Assembly (NCBI RefSeq): GCF_947499845.1
Contig: NZ_CANMPM010000019.1
Location: forward strand, 1 to 48,596
Source: an uncultured Pseudokineococcus sp.
GTDB taxonomy: Bacteria; Actinomycetota; Actinomycetes; Actinomycetales; Quadrisphaeraceae
Length of the DNA: 48,596 nucleotides
Direction: 5' to 3'
In this document: one piece after another, positions 17,563 to 25,595 of the stretch
How the letters are laid out: every line of letters starts with the position of its first letter
How positions within the stretch are numbered: the stretch's first letter is position 1
Made by a program: the position numbers and the translations under genes
The notes under the pieces: generated by a model
The model's input: only the letters and a program-made list of their open reading frames with translations
Databases searched by the model: none
Told to the model about the DNA's origin: nothing

Positions 17563-18323
17563 GCGCGCCCCCGGTCGCGCACGAGGGCGGCGGCCCGCAC
17601 CGGGTCGAGCTCGCCGGAGGAGCCCGACGGGCAGTCCCGCTGGACCGGGCAGGCGCCGCACGCCGGGCGCCGCGCGTGGCACGTGCGGCGCCCGTGGAAG
17701 ATCAGGCGGTGGGAGAGCAGCGTGAGGTCGCGCCGCTCGAAGAGGGCGTCGACGTCGCGCTCGACGGCCACCGGGTCGGTCTCCTCCGTCCACCCGAGCC
17801 GCCGGGCGAGGCGGCCGACGTGCGTGTCGACGGTGGTGCCGGGCACGCCGAAGGCGTCGCCCAGGACGACGTTCGCCGTCTTGCGCCCGACGCCCGGGAG
17901 GGTCACCAGCTCCTCGAGCCGGGCGGGCACCCGCCCGTCGTGCTCGACGACGAGCTGGTCGGCCAGGCGCAGCAGGGTGCCGGCCTTGGCCCGGTAGAAG
18001 CCCGTGGGCCGCAGCACGGCCTCGAGCTCGGCGCGGTCGGCCCCCGCGAGCGAGGCCGGGTCGGGCCAGCGCGCGAAGAGCGACGGCGTCACCCCGTTGA
18101 CGCGCTGGTCGGTCGTCTGCGCCGAGAGCACCGTGGCGACGAGGAGCTCGAAGGGCGAGGAGAAGTCCAGCTCGCACCGCGCGTCCGGGTACCGCTCCGC
18201 CAGCGCGCGGTGCACGCGGCGGGCGCGGCGCACGAGCGCCAGCCGCGACCCCGGCCCCGACGCCGCCCCGGGGGCGCGGCGCGGCGGCGCGGGGACGACG
18301 GGCAGGGCGGCGGGCGGGAGCAC
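17559..18323 (-). CDS. nth: Endonuclease III
   Basis: 254 aa. A base-excision-repair DNA glycosylase/AP lyase for oxidised pyrimidines. Signatures: [20 protein letters not shown], the helix-hairpin-helix [14 protein letters not shown] with the catalytic Lys (about residue 148), [13 protein letters not shown] with the catalytic Asp (about 166), and the [4Fe-4S] cluster ligands C-x6-C-x2-C-x5-C in [20 protein letters not shown] 18323 is preceded by a TATCGT box 6 bases away, so the message is probably leaderless. The M. tuberculosis thioredoxin-like gene (Rv3673c) between nth and the Nudix gene is missing here. Confidence 0.96.
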   Translation of the reverse strand: MLPPAALPVVPAPPRRAPGAASGPGSRLALVRRARRVHRALAERYPDARCELDFSSPFELLVATVLSAQTTDQRVNGVTPSLFARWPDPASLAGADRAELEAVLRPTGFYRAKAGTLLRLADQLVVEHDGRVPARLEELVTLPGVGRKTANVVLGDAFGVPGTTVDTHVGRLARRLGWTEETDPVAVERDVDALFERRDLTLLSHRLIFHGRRTCHARRPACGACPVQRDCPSGSSGELDPVRAAALVRDRGRA

Positions 18324-18329
18324 GCGACG

Positions 18330-18335
18330 ACGATA
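18330..18335 (-). promoter_or_regulatory. Leaderless promoter -10 of nth-nudix-marP
   Basis: Minus-strand TATCGT (18335-18330), 6 bases before the GTG at 18323; no Shine-Dalgarno. Confidence 0.6.
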
Positions 18336-18488
18336 GGCACGCCCCCTGACGGCGCACTGGGAGCGGTCCCTCCTCCGGCCCTGCGGGGCGGCTCGCCCGG
18401 GCGCCGCCGACCGCGTCGCACGGGTGAGAGCGCCGCGACCGGTGCCCGGGGCGCTCAAGGGCGCTCGGCCCGCCGACGAACCACGGGC

Positions 18489-19103
18489 ATGGACGACGAC
18501 CTGGACGAGCTGAGGCGCCTGCGCGCCGGGCTCGTCGCGCGCTCGGAGCGGCTGCGCCTGTGGTCGCGCCTCGTGCGGGCCCGCACCGACCTGCTGACCG
18601 CCCGCCTGTGCCCGCCCTCGACCCCGGAGGAGCTCCGCGAGGACGGGCTGGCCGAGATCGCCGACCTCGTCCTCGGCTCGGCGCCCGCCCCGGGCGGCGG
18701 CGAGGACCCGGCGGCCGCGTTCGTCGACCTCCGCCGGGCCCGCCACGACCTGGTGCGCCGCCGCGAGCACCTCGACGACCTCGTCTGCTGGGCCACCGCC
18801 GAGCTGCTGCTGGCGGCGGCCGCGCCGGGCGCCCCCGGCCCCGGACGGGCGCTCGCCGTGGTGCCGTCGCCGGTCGCGACGCCCCCGTGCCCCGCCGTGC
18901 CGCTCGCGGCCGAAGCCCCGGAGCGCCCGCCCGCCGCGGTGCGCCCGCCGGCCCCGCTCCGCCCGTCGGCCCCGCTCCGCCCGTCGTCGCCGCCCCGCCC
19001 ACCGGCCCAGCGCCGGCCCGTGGACCCCGTCCCCGGCGGCGGACCCGCGCTGCCGCTCGCCGGACCCGGCCGCGCGTCCGGGACCTGCCACACTCCCGGC
19101 TGA
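18489..19103 (+). CDS. Uncharacterised helical protein with Pro-rich tail
   Basis: 204 aa from ATG 18489. Codon third positions are strongly GC-biased, supporting coding. Residues 1-115 look like a helical bundle ([45 protein letters not shown]). The remainder is low-complexity Pro/Ala/Arg sequence containing short repeats (RPSAPLRPS). No motif is recognised. It lies between divergent nth and crp; in M. tuberculosis a small unrelated-looking gene (Rv3675) occupies this slot. Ends three bases before a hairpin in front of crp. Confidence 0.6.
   Translation: MDDDLDELRRLRAGLVARSERLRLWSRLVRARTDLLTARLCPPSTPEELREDGLAEIADLVLGSAPAPGGGEDPAAAFVDLRRARHDLVRRREHLDDLVCWATAELLLAAAAPGAPGPGRALAVVPSPVATPPCPAVPLAAEAPERPPAAVRPPAPLRPSAPLRPSSPPRPPAQRRPVDPVPGGGPALPLAGPGRASGTCHTPG
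19089..19094 (+). promoter_or_regulatory. Candidate -10 box for crp
   Basis: CACACT at 19089-19094, inside the end of the preceding gene, would give a leader of about 40 bases that contains the 19106-19128 hairpin and the GAGGAGGTC ribosome-binding site. Tentative. Confidence 0.35.
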
Positions 19104-19105
19104 GG

Positions 19106-19128
19106 TCGACCGGCGCCGGGCCGGTCGA
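19106..19128 (+). terminator. Hairpin between the unknown gene and crp
   Basis: TCGACCGGC (19106-19114) pairs perfectly with GCCGGTCGA (19120-19128) across a 5-base loop, starting 3 bases after a stop codon and ending just before the crp ribosome-binding site. It could be a terminator for the upstream gene or a leader hairpin acting on crp. Confidence 0.55.
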
Positions 19129-19142
19129 GGAGGAGGTCAGCG

Positions 19143-19820
19143 GTGGACGACGCCGTCCGGCGGGCCCCGCTCTTCCGCGGGGTGGGCGACACGGCGGCGG
19201 GCGCGCTGCTCGCCTCCATGGGTCGCGTGGAGCTCCCCCGGGGCGCCGTCCTCTTCCGCGAGGGGGACGCGGGCGACCGCCTCTACGTCATCGTCTCCGG
19301 CACCGTGAAGCTCGGGCGTCGCGCCGCCGACGGCCGCGAGAACCTCCTCGCCGTCCTCGGCCCCTCGGAGATGCTCGGCGAGCTGTCGCTCTTCGACCCG
19401 GGCCCGCGCACCGCGACGGCGACCGCCGTGGCCCCCGTGGTGCTGGCCGGCCTCGGCCCCGAGGAGCTCGACAGCTGGCTCTCCGGGCGTCCCGAGGTCG
19501 CCCGCCACCTCCTGCGGGCGCTGGCCCAGCGCCTGCGCCGCACGAACGACGCCGTCGCCGACCTCGTCTTCACCGACGTCCCGGGGCGCGTGGCGGGCGC
19601 CCTCGTCGACCTCGCCGACCGCTTCGGGCAGCCCGCCGCCGACGGCTCCGTCCGCGTCCCCCACGGCCTCACGCAGGAGGAGATCGCCCAGCTCGTGGGC
19701 GCCTCCCGCGAGACGGTCAACAAGGCCCTCGCGGACTTCAGCGGCCGGGGGTGGCTGCGCCCCGAGGCCCGCGCCGTCGTCCTGGTCGACGTCGAGCGCC
19801 TGCGCCGCCGGGCCCGCTGA
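19143..19820 (+). CDS. crp: Crp/GlxR-type cyclic-nucleotide-responsive transcription regulator
   Basis: 225 aa, the usual length. Start is the GTG 6-10 bases after GAGGAGGTC. Residues 8-120 form the cNMP-binding beta-barrel (LFREGDAGDRLYVIVSGTVKL; GELSLFDPGPRTATATA, the ligand-contact loop with Glu, Arg and the following Thr). A dimerisation helix follows, then a winged helix with the recognition helix in LTQEEIAQLVGASRETVNKA, virtually the mycobacterial Crp (Rv3676) sequence. A global regulator of carbon metabolism in actinobacteria; a matching operator lies upstream of the acetate genes at 9549-9564. Confidence 0.96.
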   Translation: MDDAVRRAPLFRGVGDTAAGALLASMGRVELPRGAVLFREGDAGDRLYVIVSGTVKLGRRAADGRENLLAVLGPSEMLGELSLFDPGPRTATATAVAPVVLAGLGPEELDSWLSGRPEVARHLLRALAQRLRRTNDAVADLVFTDVPGRVAGALVDLADRFGQPAADGSVRVPHGLTQEEIAQLVGASRETVNKALADFSGRGWLRPEARAVVLVDVERLRRRAR

Positions 19821-19825
19821 GAGCC

Positions 19826-19846
19826 GGCGCGCCGCTAGGGCGCGCC
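19826..19846. terminator. Bidirectional terminator between crp and the MBL gene
   Basis: Two copies of the self-complementary octamer GGCGCGCC at 19826-19833 and 19839-19846 form an 8-bp stem over loop GCTAG. The right arm covers the MBL stop codon region; crp ends at 19820. Confidence 0.6.
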
Positions 19847-20668
19847 ACCGCCGACGGGCTCGTGGGCGAGGAGGGAGAGCGCCGCCGCGCTGGAGCGCGT
19901 CGCCGCCGGCCGCAGCGCGGCGTCCAGGTCGGGGTAGACCCGCGCCACCACCTCGGCGGGCGTGCGAGCGCCCGCGCGGACGGCGGCGCGCACCTCCTCC
20001 AGGCGGGCCCGGCGGTGCGCCGCCAGCGCGGCCAGGACCTCGCCCGGCCGACGGACGACCGGCCCGTGGCCGGGCAGCAGGGCGACGACGCCCCGCTCGT
20101 CCACGAGCGCGGCCAGCCGCTGGAGGGTCCCCAGGTAGGCGGCCAGGTCGCCGTCGGGGTGCGCGACGACGCTCGTCCCCCGCCCCAGCACCGTGTCGCC
20201 GGTGAGCAGCAGCGCGCCCTCGCCGGGCACCTCGAGGAGCAGGCCCACGGAGTCGCCCGTGTGCCCCGGCGCGGCGACGACGGCGAGCCGGGCGCCGGGC
20301 AGGTCCAGCGCGTCGCCGTCGCCGAGCCCGGGCGTGCCCCGCGCGGCGCCGCCCTGCAGGTCGGCGTCGGCCGCGCGCAGGGGCGCCCCGGCGAGGGCGG
20401 CGAGGCGCGGCGCCCCGGCGCGGTGGTCGTCGTGGTGGTGGGTCAGGACCACCAGGCGCGTCCCGCCCAGGCCGTCGGCGACGTCGAGCACCCGCCGCAG
20501 GTGACCCCCGTCGTCGGGCCCGGGGTCGACGACGACGGCGCCGCCGCCGAGCCCCAGCACCCACGTGTTCGTGCCCTCGAGCGTCATGGGCCCGGGGTTG
20601 GGCGCCAGCACGCGGTGCGCCGCCGCCCCGACGCTCCCCTCCGCGGCCTCGTCCGCGGCGCCGCTCAC
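19835..20668 (-). CDS. MBL-fold metallo-hydrolase (LACTB2/GloB-like)
   Basis: 277 aa from GTG 20668; an alternative GTG at 20725, eight bases after the Nudix stop with GGGGG in front, would add 19 Cys-containing residues. Zinc-binding motif LTHHHDDH at residues 75-82, then APGHTGDSVGL, LLTGDTVLGRG and LLPGHGPVV complete the metallo-beta-lactamase set. The C-terminal winged-helix segment (HRRARLEEVRAAVRAGARTP) is typical of LACTB2-like proteins, some of which are nucleases, so hydrolase substrate is open. Rv3677c holds this position. Confidence 0.88.
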   Translation of the reverse strand: MSGAADEAAEGSVGAAAHRVLAPNPGPMTLEGTNTWVLGLGGGAVVVDPGPDDGGHLRRVLDVADGLGGTRLVVLTHHHDDHRAGAPRLAALAGAPLRAADADLQGGAARGTPGLGDGDALDLPGARLAVVAAPGHTGDSVGLLLEVPGEGALLLTGDTVLGRGTSVVAHPDGDLAAYLGTLQRLAALVDERGVVALLPGHGPVVRRPGEVLAALAAHRRARLEEVRAAVRAGARTPAEVVARVYPDLDAALRPAATRSSAAALSLLAHEPVGGGAP

Positions 20669-20732
20669 GCCGACCCGCCCGCACGACGACGACGGCCCGC
20701 AGGGCACCGGCTGCTCACAGGACACCCCCTGC

Positions 20733-21614
20733 TCACACGAGACCCACGGGGTCGGGGTGCTCGGGCAGGTCCGCGAGCAGGTGCAGGTCGTCCGGCGCGC
20801 CGGCGACGCGCGGCAGCACCTCCTCGAGCGAGCGGCGCGTGCCGAGCAGCCCGGCGAGGTCCTCCGCGGCGGCCAGCTCCTCCAGCGCCACCCGCGTCGG
20901 CGGCAGGAGCCTCACCCGGCCCTCGGCCTCGGCGTCGAGCAGCGCCGCGGGGCGCCACCAGGCGCCCCCGACGGCCTCCTGCTCGTGGCCCGGGTGCCCC
21001 TGGTGCCGGGCCCGCGCGCCCGCCGGCACCGCGGCGACGAAGAACCAGGTGTCGAAGCGGCGGGCCGCCGGCTCCGGCGTCGTCCAGCGCGCCCAGGGGC
21101 GCAGCAGGTCGCTGCGCAGGGCGAGCCCCCGGCGGCGCAGCAGGTCCGAGAGCGCCAGCTCCCGGCGGGCCAGGGCGGCCCGCTCGGCGTCCTCGTCCTC
21201 CGCGGAGACCGGCAGGACGGTGGCGCCCGGGTCGGGCGCGACGTCGTCGACCTCGGCGAGGAGCACCCCGCACTCCTCGTACGTCTCCCGGACGGCGGCG
21301 CACAGCAGCGCGGCAGCGTCCTCGTCCGGTAGGCCGAGCCGCCGGCCCCAGCCCTCGACGGGGGCGCCGCGCCACGGGACGTCCGGGTCGGCGTCCCGCT
21401 CGTCGAGCCCGCCACCGGGGAACGCCGTGGCGCCGGGCGCCGCCGGCAGCCCGTCGGCGCGGCGCAGCACCCAGACCTCCACGCCGGTGCCGGCGAGGGG
21501 CGGCTCGCGCACGAGCATCACCGTCGCCGCCGTCACCGGCTCGGCGGGCGGCTGCGGGACGCCCCGCTCGACGGCGTCGCGCAGGTCGGTCGGCAGGGGG
21601 AAGCGGCGGAGCAC
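20733..21614 (-). CDS. Nudix hydrolase with split Nudix box
   Basis: 293 aa from GTG 21614, preceded by AGAGG. The Nudix signature is interrupted: FPGGGLDERDADPDVPW is separated from CAAVRETYEECGVLLA by an insert of about 25 residues (residues ~70-95), as in NUDT19/RenN-like enzymes. Downstream, WARWTTPEPAARRFDTWFF is the conserved block of that group, whose members cleave CoA or nucleoside diphosphate derivatives. It sits between the RidA and MBL genes and is not in the M. tuberculosis order, though similar genes occur there in other actinobacteria. Substrate unknown. Confidence 0.85.
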   Translation of the reverse strand: MLRRFPLPTDLRDAVERGVPQPPAEPVTAATVMLVREPPLAGTGVEVWVLRRADGLPAAPGATAFPGGGLDERDADPDVPWRGAPVEGWGRRLGLPDEDAAALLCAAVRETYEECGVLLAEVDDVAPDPGATVLPVSAEDEDAERAALARRELALSDLLRRRGLALRSDLLRPWARWTTPEPAARRFDTWFFVAAVPAGARARHQGHPGHEQEAVGGAWWRPAALLDAEAEGRVRLLPPTRVALEELAAAEDLAGLLGTRRSLEEVLPRVAGAPDDLHLLADLPEHPDPVGLV

Positions 21615-21645
21615 GGACGACCTCTCGAGGGGTGCGGGGCGGCCT

Positions 21646-21683
21646 CCGACCGGGTGGGCCCGGCCGGCGGGCCAGCCGGTCGG
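21646..21683 (-). terminator. Hairpin after the ridA-like gene
   Basis: CCGACCGG (21646-21653) and CCGGTCGG (21676-21683) pair, with GGCCCG/CGGGCC nested inside. It directly follows the RidA stop on the minus strand and precedes the Nudix start at 21614. Confidence 0.55.
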
Positions 21684-21684
21684 G

Positions 21685-22188
21685 TCAGCGGTCGCGGGAG
21701 GTGACGAGCGCCTGGAGCTCGACCTCGACGGGAGCGTCGAGCGGCAGGACGGCGACGCCCACGGCGCTGCGCGCGTGCGTGCCGGCCTCGCCCAGCACCT
21801 CGCCGAGCAGGGCGCTGGCCCCGTTGACGACCGCGGGCTGCCCGGTGAAGGCGGGGTCGCTGGCGACGAAGCCGACGACCTTGACGACGCGCACGTCGTC
21901 GAGCGTCTCGCCGTCGCGCAGCTGGGACGCGACGGCGGCGAGCGCGTTGAGCGCGCACAGGCGCGCCAGCTCCGCCGCGTCGCCGGGCGGCACGAGGGCC
22001 GGGCCCTGCGGGTCGGGGACGCCGTCGCCGACCTTGCCCGTGGTGACGAGCGACCCGTCGCGGATCGGCAGCTGCCCCGACGTCCACACGACGTCGCCCG
22101 CCCGCACCGCGGGCTGGTAGGCCGCCAGCGGGGGCACGACGTCGGGCAGCTCGAGCCCGAGCTCCGCGAGGCGCTCCAGCGCACCCAC
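21685..22188 (-). CDS. RidA family (YjgF/UK114) protein
   Basis: 167 aa from GTG 22188. RidA core: LAELGLELPDVVPPLAAYQPAVRAGDVVWTSGQLPIRDG at the N-terminus, VVKVVGFVASDPAFTGQPAVVNGASALLGEVLGEAGTHARSAVGV towards the end, with the conserved Arg before the final strand and the PVEVE ending. Classical RidA enzymes hydrolyse reactive enamine/imine intermediates; this longer actinobacterial group (Rv3678c-like) is not functionally settled. It begins 5 bases after the DUF4177 stop, so the two are in one operon. Confidence 0.9.
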   Translation of the reverse strand: MGALERLAELGLELPDVVPPLAAYQPAVRAGDVVWTSGQLPIRDGSLVTTGKVGDGVPDPQGPALVPPGDAAELARLCALNALAAVASQLRDGETLDDVRVVKVVGFVASDPAFTGQPAVVNGASALLGEVLGEAGTHARSAVGVAVLPLDAPVEVELQALVTSRDR

Positions 22189-22193
22189 GCGCC

Positions 22194-22349
22194 TCAGCCC
22201 TTCGGGCGCTTGAGGTAGGCGACGAGGCCGTTGCCGTCGGGCCCCGGCACGACCTGCACCAGCTCCCAGCCGTCCTCGCCGAAGTTGTCGAGGATCTGCT
22301 TCGTCGCGTGGATGATGAGCGGCGCCGTCATGTACTCCCACTGCTGCAT
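22194..22349 (-). CDS. DUF4177 family small protein
   Basis: 51 aa from ATG 22349: begins MQQWEYMTAPLIIH and ends GLVAYLKRPKG. WEY at the start and DGWELVQVVPG in the middle are the two conserved features of DUF4177. Too short for most ORF callers, but the synteny (Rv3678A next to the RidA gene) and a clean leaderless promoter (minus-strand TAGGGT at 22362-22357, 7 bases before the ATG) support it. Function unknown. Confidence 0.9.
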   Translation of the reverse strand: MQQWEYMTAPLIIHATKQILDNFGEDGWELVQVVPGPDGNGLVAYLKRPKG

Positions 22350-22356
22350 GGCCGCG

Positions 22357-22362
22357 ACCCTA
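22357..22362 (-). promoter_or_regulatory. Leaderless promoter -10 of the DUF4177-ridA operon
   Basis: TAGGGT on the minus strand, 7 bases from the ATG at 22349; no Shine-Dalgarno. It overlaps the final codons of the upstream Nei-like gene (stop at 22360). Confidence 0.65.
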
Positions 22363-23229
22363 GCCCCGGGCTCCGCGCCCCGGCACGGCGCGGACGGCGG
22401 GCTCGGGCTGGCAGCGGGGGCACCACCACGTGCGGCGCTGCTCGGGGTCGCCCGCGACCTCCGCCCGCACCCGCACCGTCGTCCCGCAGCGCAGGCACGG
22501 CTTGCCGGCCCGCCCGACGACCCAGTGCGAGCGCCCGCGCCGAGTGTCCCCCGTCGTCACCTGGTAGGCGCCCGGCACCTCGACCGAGTGCCGCAGCATC
22601 CGGGCGACGAGCGCCACGAGCGGGGGCAGGTCCACCTCGCCGACGGGCGTCCACGGGTCCAGCCCGCGCAGGAAGCACGTCTCGTCGGCCCACATGTTGC
22701 CCACGCCCGCGAGGTTCCGCTGGTCGAGCAGCGCCACCTTCACCGCCCGCTCCGGTCGCGCGGACAGCCGCCGCAGCGCCTCCTCGGCGCCGCCGTCGGC
22801 CCAGTCGCCGCCGAGCAGGTCCGGGCCCAGGTGCCCGACGACGTCGCCCTCGGCCGCCGTCTCCACGAGCTCGACGACGGGCATCGACAGCGCCACCGCC
22901 GTCGGGCCGGGCGCCCCCTCGGCCACGCCGGGCCCTCCCGTCGTCGCGAGCAGCACGCGCACGTCCGGCTGCACCCGCCGCGGCAGCACCTTCCCCGGCC
23001 CCAGGACGGTCCAGGACCCGTCCATCCGCAGGTGGGTGTGGAGCGTGAGGCCCCCCGAGAAGCGCGTGAGCAGGTGCTTGCCGCGCGACGCCGTCCCCAG
23101 CACCGCCCGTCCCGACAGGTCGGCCGTCGCGTGCCGCGGCACCCGCAGGTCGCTGCGCTGGACCGTCGTCCCCGCGAGCCGGGCGTCGAGCGTCCGCGCG
23201 ACGAGGTAGACGCTGTCCCCCTCCGGCAC
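22360..23229 (-). CDS. Fpg/Nei family DNA glycosylase (Nei2-like)
   Basis: 289 aa. GTG 23229 is chosen because it yields the required N-terminus V-P-E-G-D: after Met removal Pro is the Schiff-base nucleophile and Glu the catalytic acid. Lys in SRGKHLLTRF and the H2TH block (LLDQRNLAGVGNMWADETCFL) follow. The C-terminal zinc finger is CLRCGTTV..WWCPRCQ. Specificity for oxidised bases is by family (Nei2/Nei-like). Immediately upstream of DUF4177 on the same strand, but DUF4177 has its own promoter. The N-terminal upstream region holds the inverted repeat at 23311-23688. Confidence 0.93.
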   Translation of the reverse strand: MPEGDSVYLVARTLDARLAGTTVQRSDLRVPRHATADLSGRAVLGTASRGKHLLTRFSGGLTLHTHLRMDGSWTVLGPGKVLPRRVQPDVRVLLATTGGPGVAEGAPGPTAVALSMPVVELVETAAEGDVVGHLGPDLLGGDWADGGAEEALRRLSARPERAVKVALLDQRNLAGVGNMWADETCFLRGLDPWTPVGEVDLPPLVALVARMLRHSVEVPGAYQVTTGDTRRGRSHWVVGRAGKPCLRCGTTVRVRAEVAGDPEQRRTWWCPRCQPEPAVRAVPGRGARG

Positions 23230-23310
23230 CTGGAGATCGTGACCCGTGACGCGTCGACCGGCATCCCGCGCTGGTCCGAGACCGCCGGTGGGCCCTGGGA
23301 GGTGTGCGGG

Positions 23311-23688
23311 CACGAGCGCGGTCGGGCGTGGGGACTGTCGCGGGGGGCCGGGTGCGGGTGGTGGCGCGCACGCTCCGGCACTGGCTCGGCGCGCGGTGGT
23401 CACCGCAGACGGGGGTCGGGGCGCCGGCCTGACGTGCTCTCCGCGTCCGCCCCACCACCCGCGCGAGGCAGGTCACCCGCACCTGGGCCGACTCACCGGC
23501 CCTGTGGCCGACCGCCCACGGCGAGCGTCCGCCCGAGCGGGCGGGGACGGGCGCGCGGAGAGCACGTCAGGCCGGCGCCCGGACCCCTGCGGCACCCGGC
23601 CGCAGAGCGCCGAGCCAGTGCCGGAGCGCGCCCGGCCCCGCCCACGGACCCAGCCGTACGCGCCCGACCGGCTCGCTCGTGGCCGGTG
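23311..23688. repeat. Diverged large inverted repeat between nei2-like and 5'-nucleotidase genes
   Basis: Two arms, about 23311-23445 and 23554-23688, are inverted copies. Exact blocks are 23419-23445 against 23554-23580 (27 bp) and 23372-23392 against 23607-23627 (21 bp), each pair separated by 26 bases; the remainder aligns with indels. A 108-base unique centre lies between. This fills most of a 530-base gap without genes. A related core sequence occurs near 15436-15460. Confidence 0.8.
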
Positions 23689-23706
23689 GAGCCCCCGGGA
23701 TGCACC

Positions 23707-23740
23707 GCGCCCCCGCCCGCAGGTCTGCGGACGGGGGCGC
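23707..23740 (-). terminator. Terminator of the 5'-nucleotidase gene
   Basis: Arms 23707-23722 and 23725-23740 pair at 15 of 16 positions around a 2-base gap. It begins 20 bases after the minus-strand stop at 23760. Confidence 0.8.
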
Positions 23741-23759
23741 GGCGAGGCCTGGTCGCGGC

Positions 23760-25595
23760 TCAGCCGAACAGCGGCTCGCCGTCGGCGACGAGGCGCCAGT
23801 CGACGGCGGCGAAGTCGGCGGGGTCGATGGAGCCCGTCTCCTGCGCGCGGTCGATGAGGAGCTGGCGGATGTCCTGCTGGCGGTCGTGGACGAGCGGCGC
23901 GGAGGCGACGTGCGGGAAGCCGCCGCCGCCGGAGCGCCGGTAGTTGTTGACGGCGAGGACGACCTCGTCGTCGTCGCCGAGGGCCTGGCCGTCGATGCTG
24001 AGCGGCCCGACCCGGGAGCCCGCCGGCTGCGCGAGGTCGATCTCGTAGGAGACGCCCGCGAGCTGGTCGAGGTTGTAGTCCGGCGTCGTGCCGGCCGACA
24101 GGGACGTCGGGTCGGCGGGGTCGCCGGGCGGCACGGACGCGTAGTAGCGCGCCGAGTACTCGAGGTAGTCGTGCAGCTCGGCGCCGGTCATGCGCACGGC
24201 CTGCAGGGTGTTGTCGTAGATGTAGAGGCCGGCGACGTCGCGGATCGTCACCTCGCCGGCCGGGAAGACGGCGTCGGCGCGGAACGGGGCGGCCACCGAG
24301 ACGACGGGCAGGTCGGCGTCGGGCGTGCCCGCGAGGCCCTGGCGGACGGCGTCGCGCTGGACGTCGTGGACGAAGTCCATGATCGCCGTGTCGCGCCAGC
24401 GGGCGTCGCGGGCGCTCAGCTCGGTGGCCGAGGTGGCGACGACCGTGTCGACGTAGTCGAGGGTGCGCTGGTGCCAGGGCTGCATCAGCGCGGTGAAGGC
24501 CGGGTCCTCGGGGAAGTCGCCCGCGCGCAGCTCCTCGACGTCGGCGCCGGTGACGCGGTACTCGCCGCGCACGCGCTCGAGGTGGAGGTCCGAGGCCGTC
24601 ACCGAGGCGCCGTAGCGGTAGGGCTGGGTGACGAGGACCCGCTTGCCGGGCTCGACCGCGGAGTCGACCCACGCCTCGGGGAGGTCCTGGTGGCTGTGGC
24701 CGGCGACGACGACGTCGACGCCGGGCACCTGCGCGGCGATGGCGTCGCTGACGTTCTCGGGCGGCAGCACGGTGTCGTCGTAGGAGGAGGCGCCCGAGCG
24801 GCCGGAGTGGGACAGGACGACGACGACGTCGGCGCCCGCGGCGCGGACCTCGGGCACGGAGCGCCGCGCGGCCTCGACCATGTCGCCGAAGGCCAGGCGC
24901 CCCTCCACGTTCTGCTCGTCCCACACCTGCGAGCCCGGCGTGGTGAGGCCCACGATCCCCACCTGGACGGGCTTGCCGCCGCCGGTCGGGCGCACCCGCT
25001 GGATCGTCCAGGGCTGCAGCGCCGGCTCGCCGGTGGCGACGTCGGTGACGTTGGCGCCGAGCAGCGGGGCGTCGAGGTCCCGCTCGTAGGCGCGCAGGAG
25101 GTCCAGGCCGTAGTTGAACTCGTGGTTGCCGACGACCTGCGCGTCGTAGCCGATGGCGTCGAGCGCCGTGGCCATCGGGTGCTCCTCGCCGGTCGCGGTG
25201 ACCGGACCGGTCGTGGCCGACCCGCGGGCGGCCACGTAGGTGAGCGGCGTGCCCTGGAGGGAGTCCCCGTTGTCGACGACGAGGACGGAGCGCTCGCCGC
25301 GGTCCTCGCGGACGGCCTCGACGGCGGAGGCGACGTGCGAGAGGCCCTGCTCGGAGCCGGCGGCGTAGGGCTGGGAGCGGAAGTAGTCCCAGTCGAGGAC
25401 GTTGCCGTGCAGGTCCGTCGTCGAGACGAGCGTGAAGGTGGCGCTGCGGGCGCCCTCGGCGCCGCGGCCCGGCCCGTCGCCCGGCGCGGCCGCCGCCATC
25501 GGTGCCGTCCCGGCGACGAGCGCGGCGGCGGCGAGCGCCGCCACCGAGCCGGCGCGCGCCCGACGTCGTCCTGCCGGTGCTGTCTGACTGCCCAC
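23760..25595 (-). CDS. Secreted 5'-nucleotidase / 2',3'-cyclic phosphodiesterase
   Basis: 611 aa from GTG 25595, with AGGAGG just upstream; a longer frame exists but lacks an SD. A twin-Arg-rich n-region (GRRRARAG) and hydrophobic core (VAALAAAALVAGTAPMAAAA) give a signal peptide ending near residue 37. Calcineurin-like phosphoesterase domain: TTDLHGNVLD (Asp61, His63), VDNGDSLQG, VVGNHEFNYG, LSHSGRSG, VAGHSHQD. C-terminal 5'-nucleotidase domain (res 380-600) with YIYDNTLQAVRMTG, NNYRRSGGGGF. Two-metal phosphatase of extracellular nucleotides (CpdB/UshA family). A hairpin terminator follows. Confidence 0.94.
   Translation of the reverse strand: MGSQTAPAGRRRARAGSVAALAAAALVAGTAPMAAAAPGDGPGRGAEGARSATFTLVSTTDLHGNVLDWDYFRSQPYAAGSEQGLSHVASAVEAVREDRGERSVLVVDNGDSLQGTPLTYVAARGSATTGPVTATGEEHPMATALDAIGYDAQVVGNHEFNYGLDLLRAYERDLDAPLLGANVTDVATGEPALQPWTIQRVRPTGGGKPVQVGIVGLTTPGSQVWDEQNVEGRLAFGDMVEAARRSVPEVRAAGADVVVVLSHSGRSGASSYDDTVLPPENVSDAIAAQVPGVDVVVAGHSHQDLPEAWVDSAVEPGKRVLVTQPYRYGASVTASDLHLERVRGEYRVTGADVEELRAGDFPEDPAFTALMQPWHQRTLDYVDTVVATSATELSARDARWRDTAIMDFVHDVQRDAVRQGLAGTPDADLPVVSVAAPFRADAVFPAGEVTIRDVAGLYIYDNTLQAVRMTGAELHDYLEYSARYYASVPPGDPADPTSLSAGTTPDYNLDQLAGVSYEIDLAQPAGSRVGPLSIDGQALGDDDEVVLAVNNYRRSGGGGFPHVASAPLVHDRQQDIRQLLIDRAQETGSIDPADFAAVDWRLVADGEPLFG

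Noticed and set aside
18489-19103. Minus-strand frame (17559-19091) as an N-terminal extension of nth over this region
   Set aside because: The nth homology begins near 18230, a leaderless -10 precedes GTG 18323, and the upstream portion is Gly/Arg-rich shadow of the plus-strand gene.
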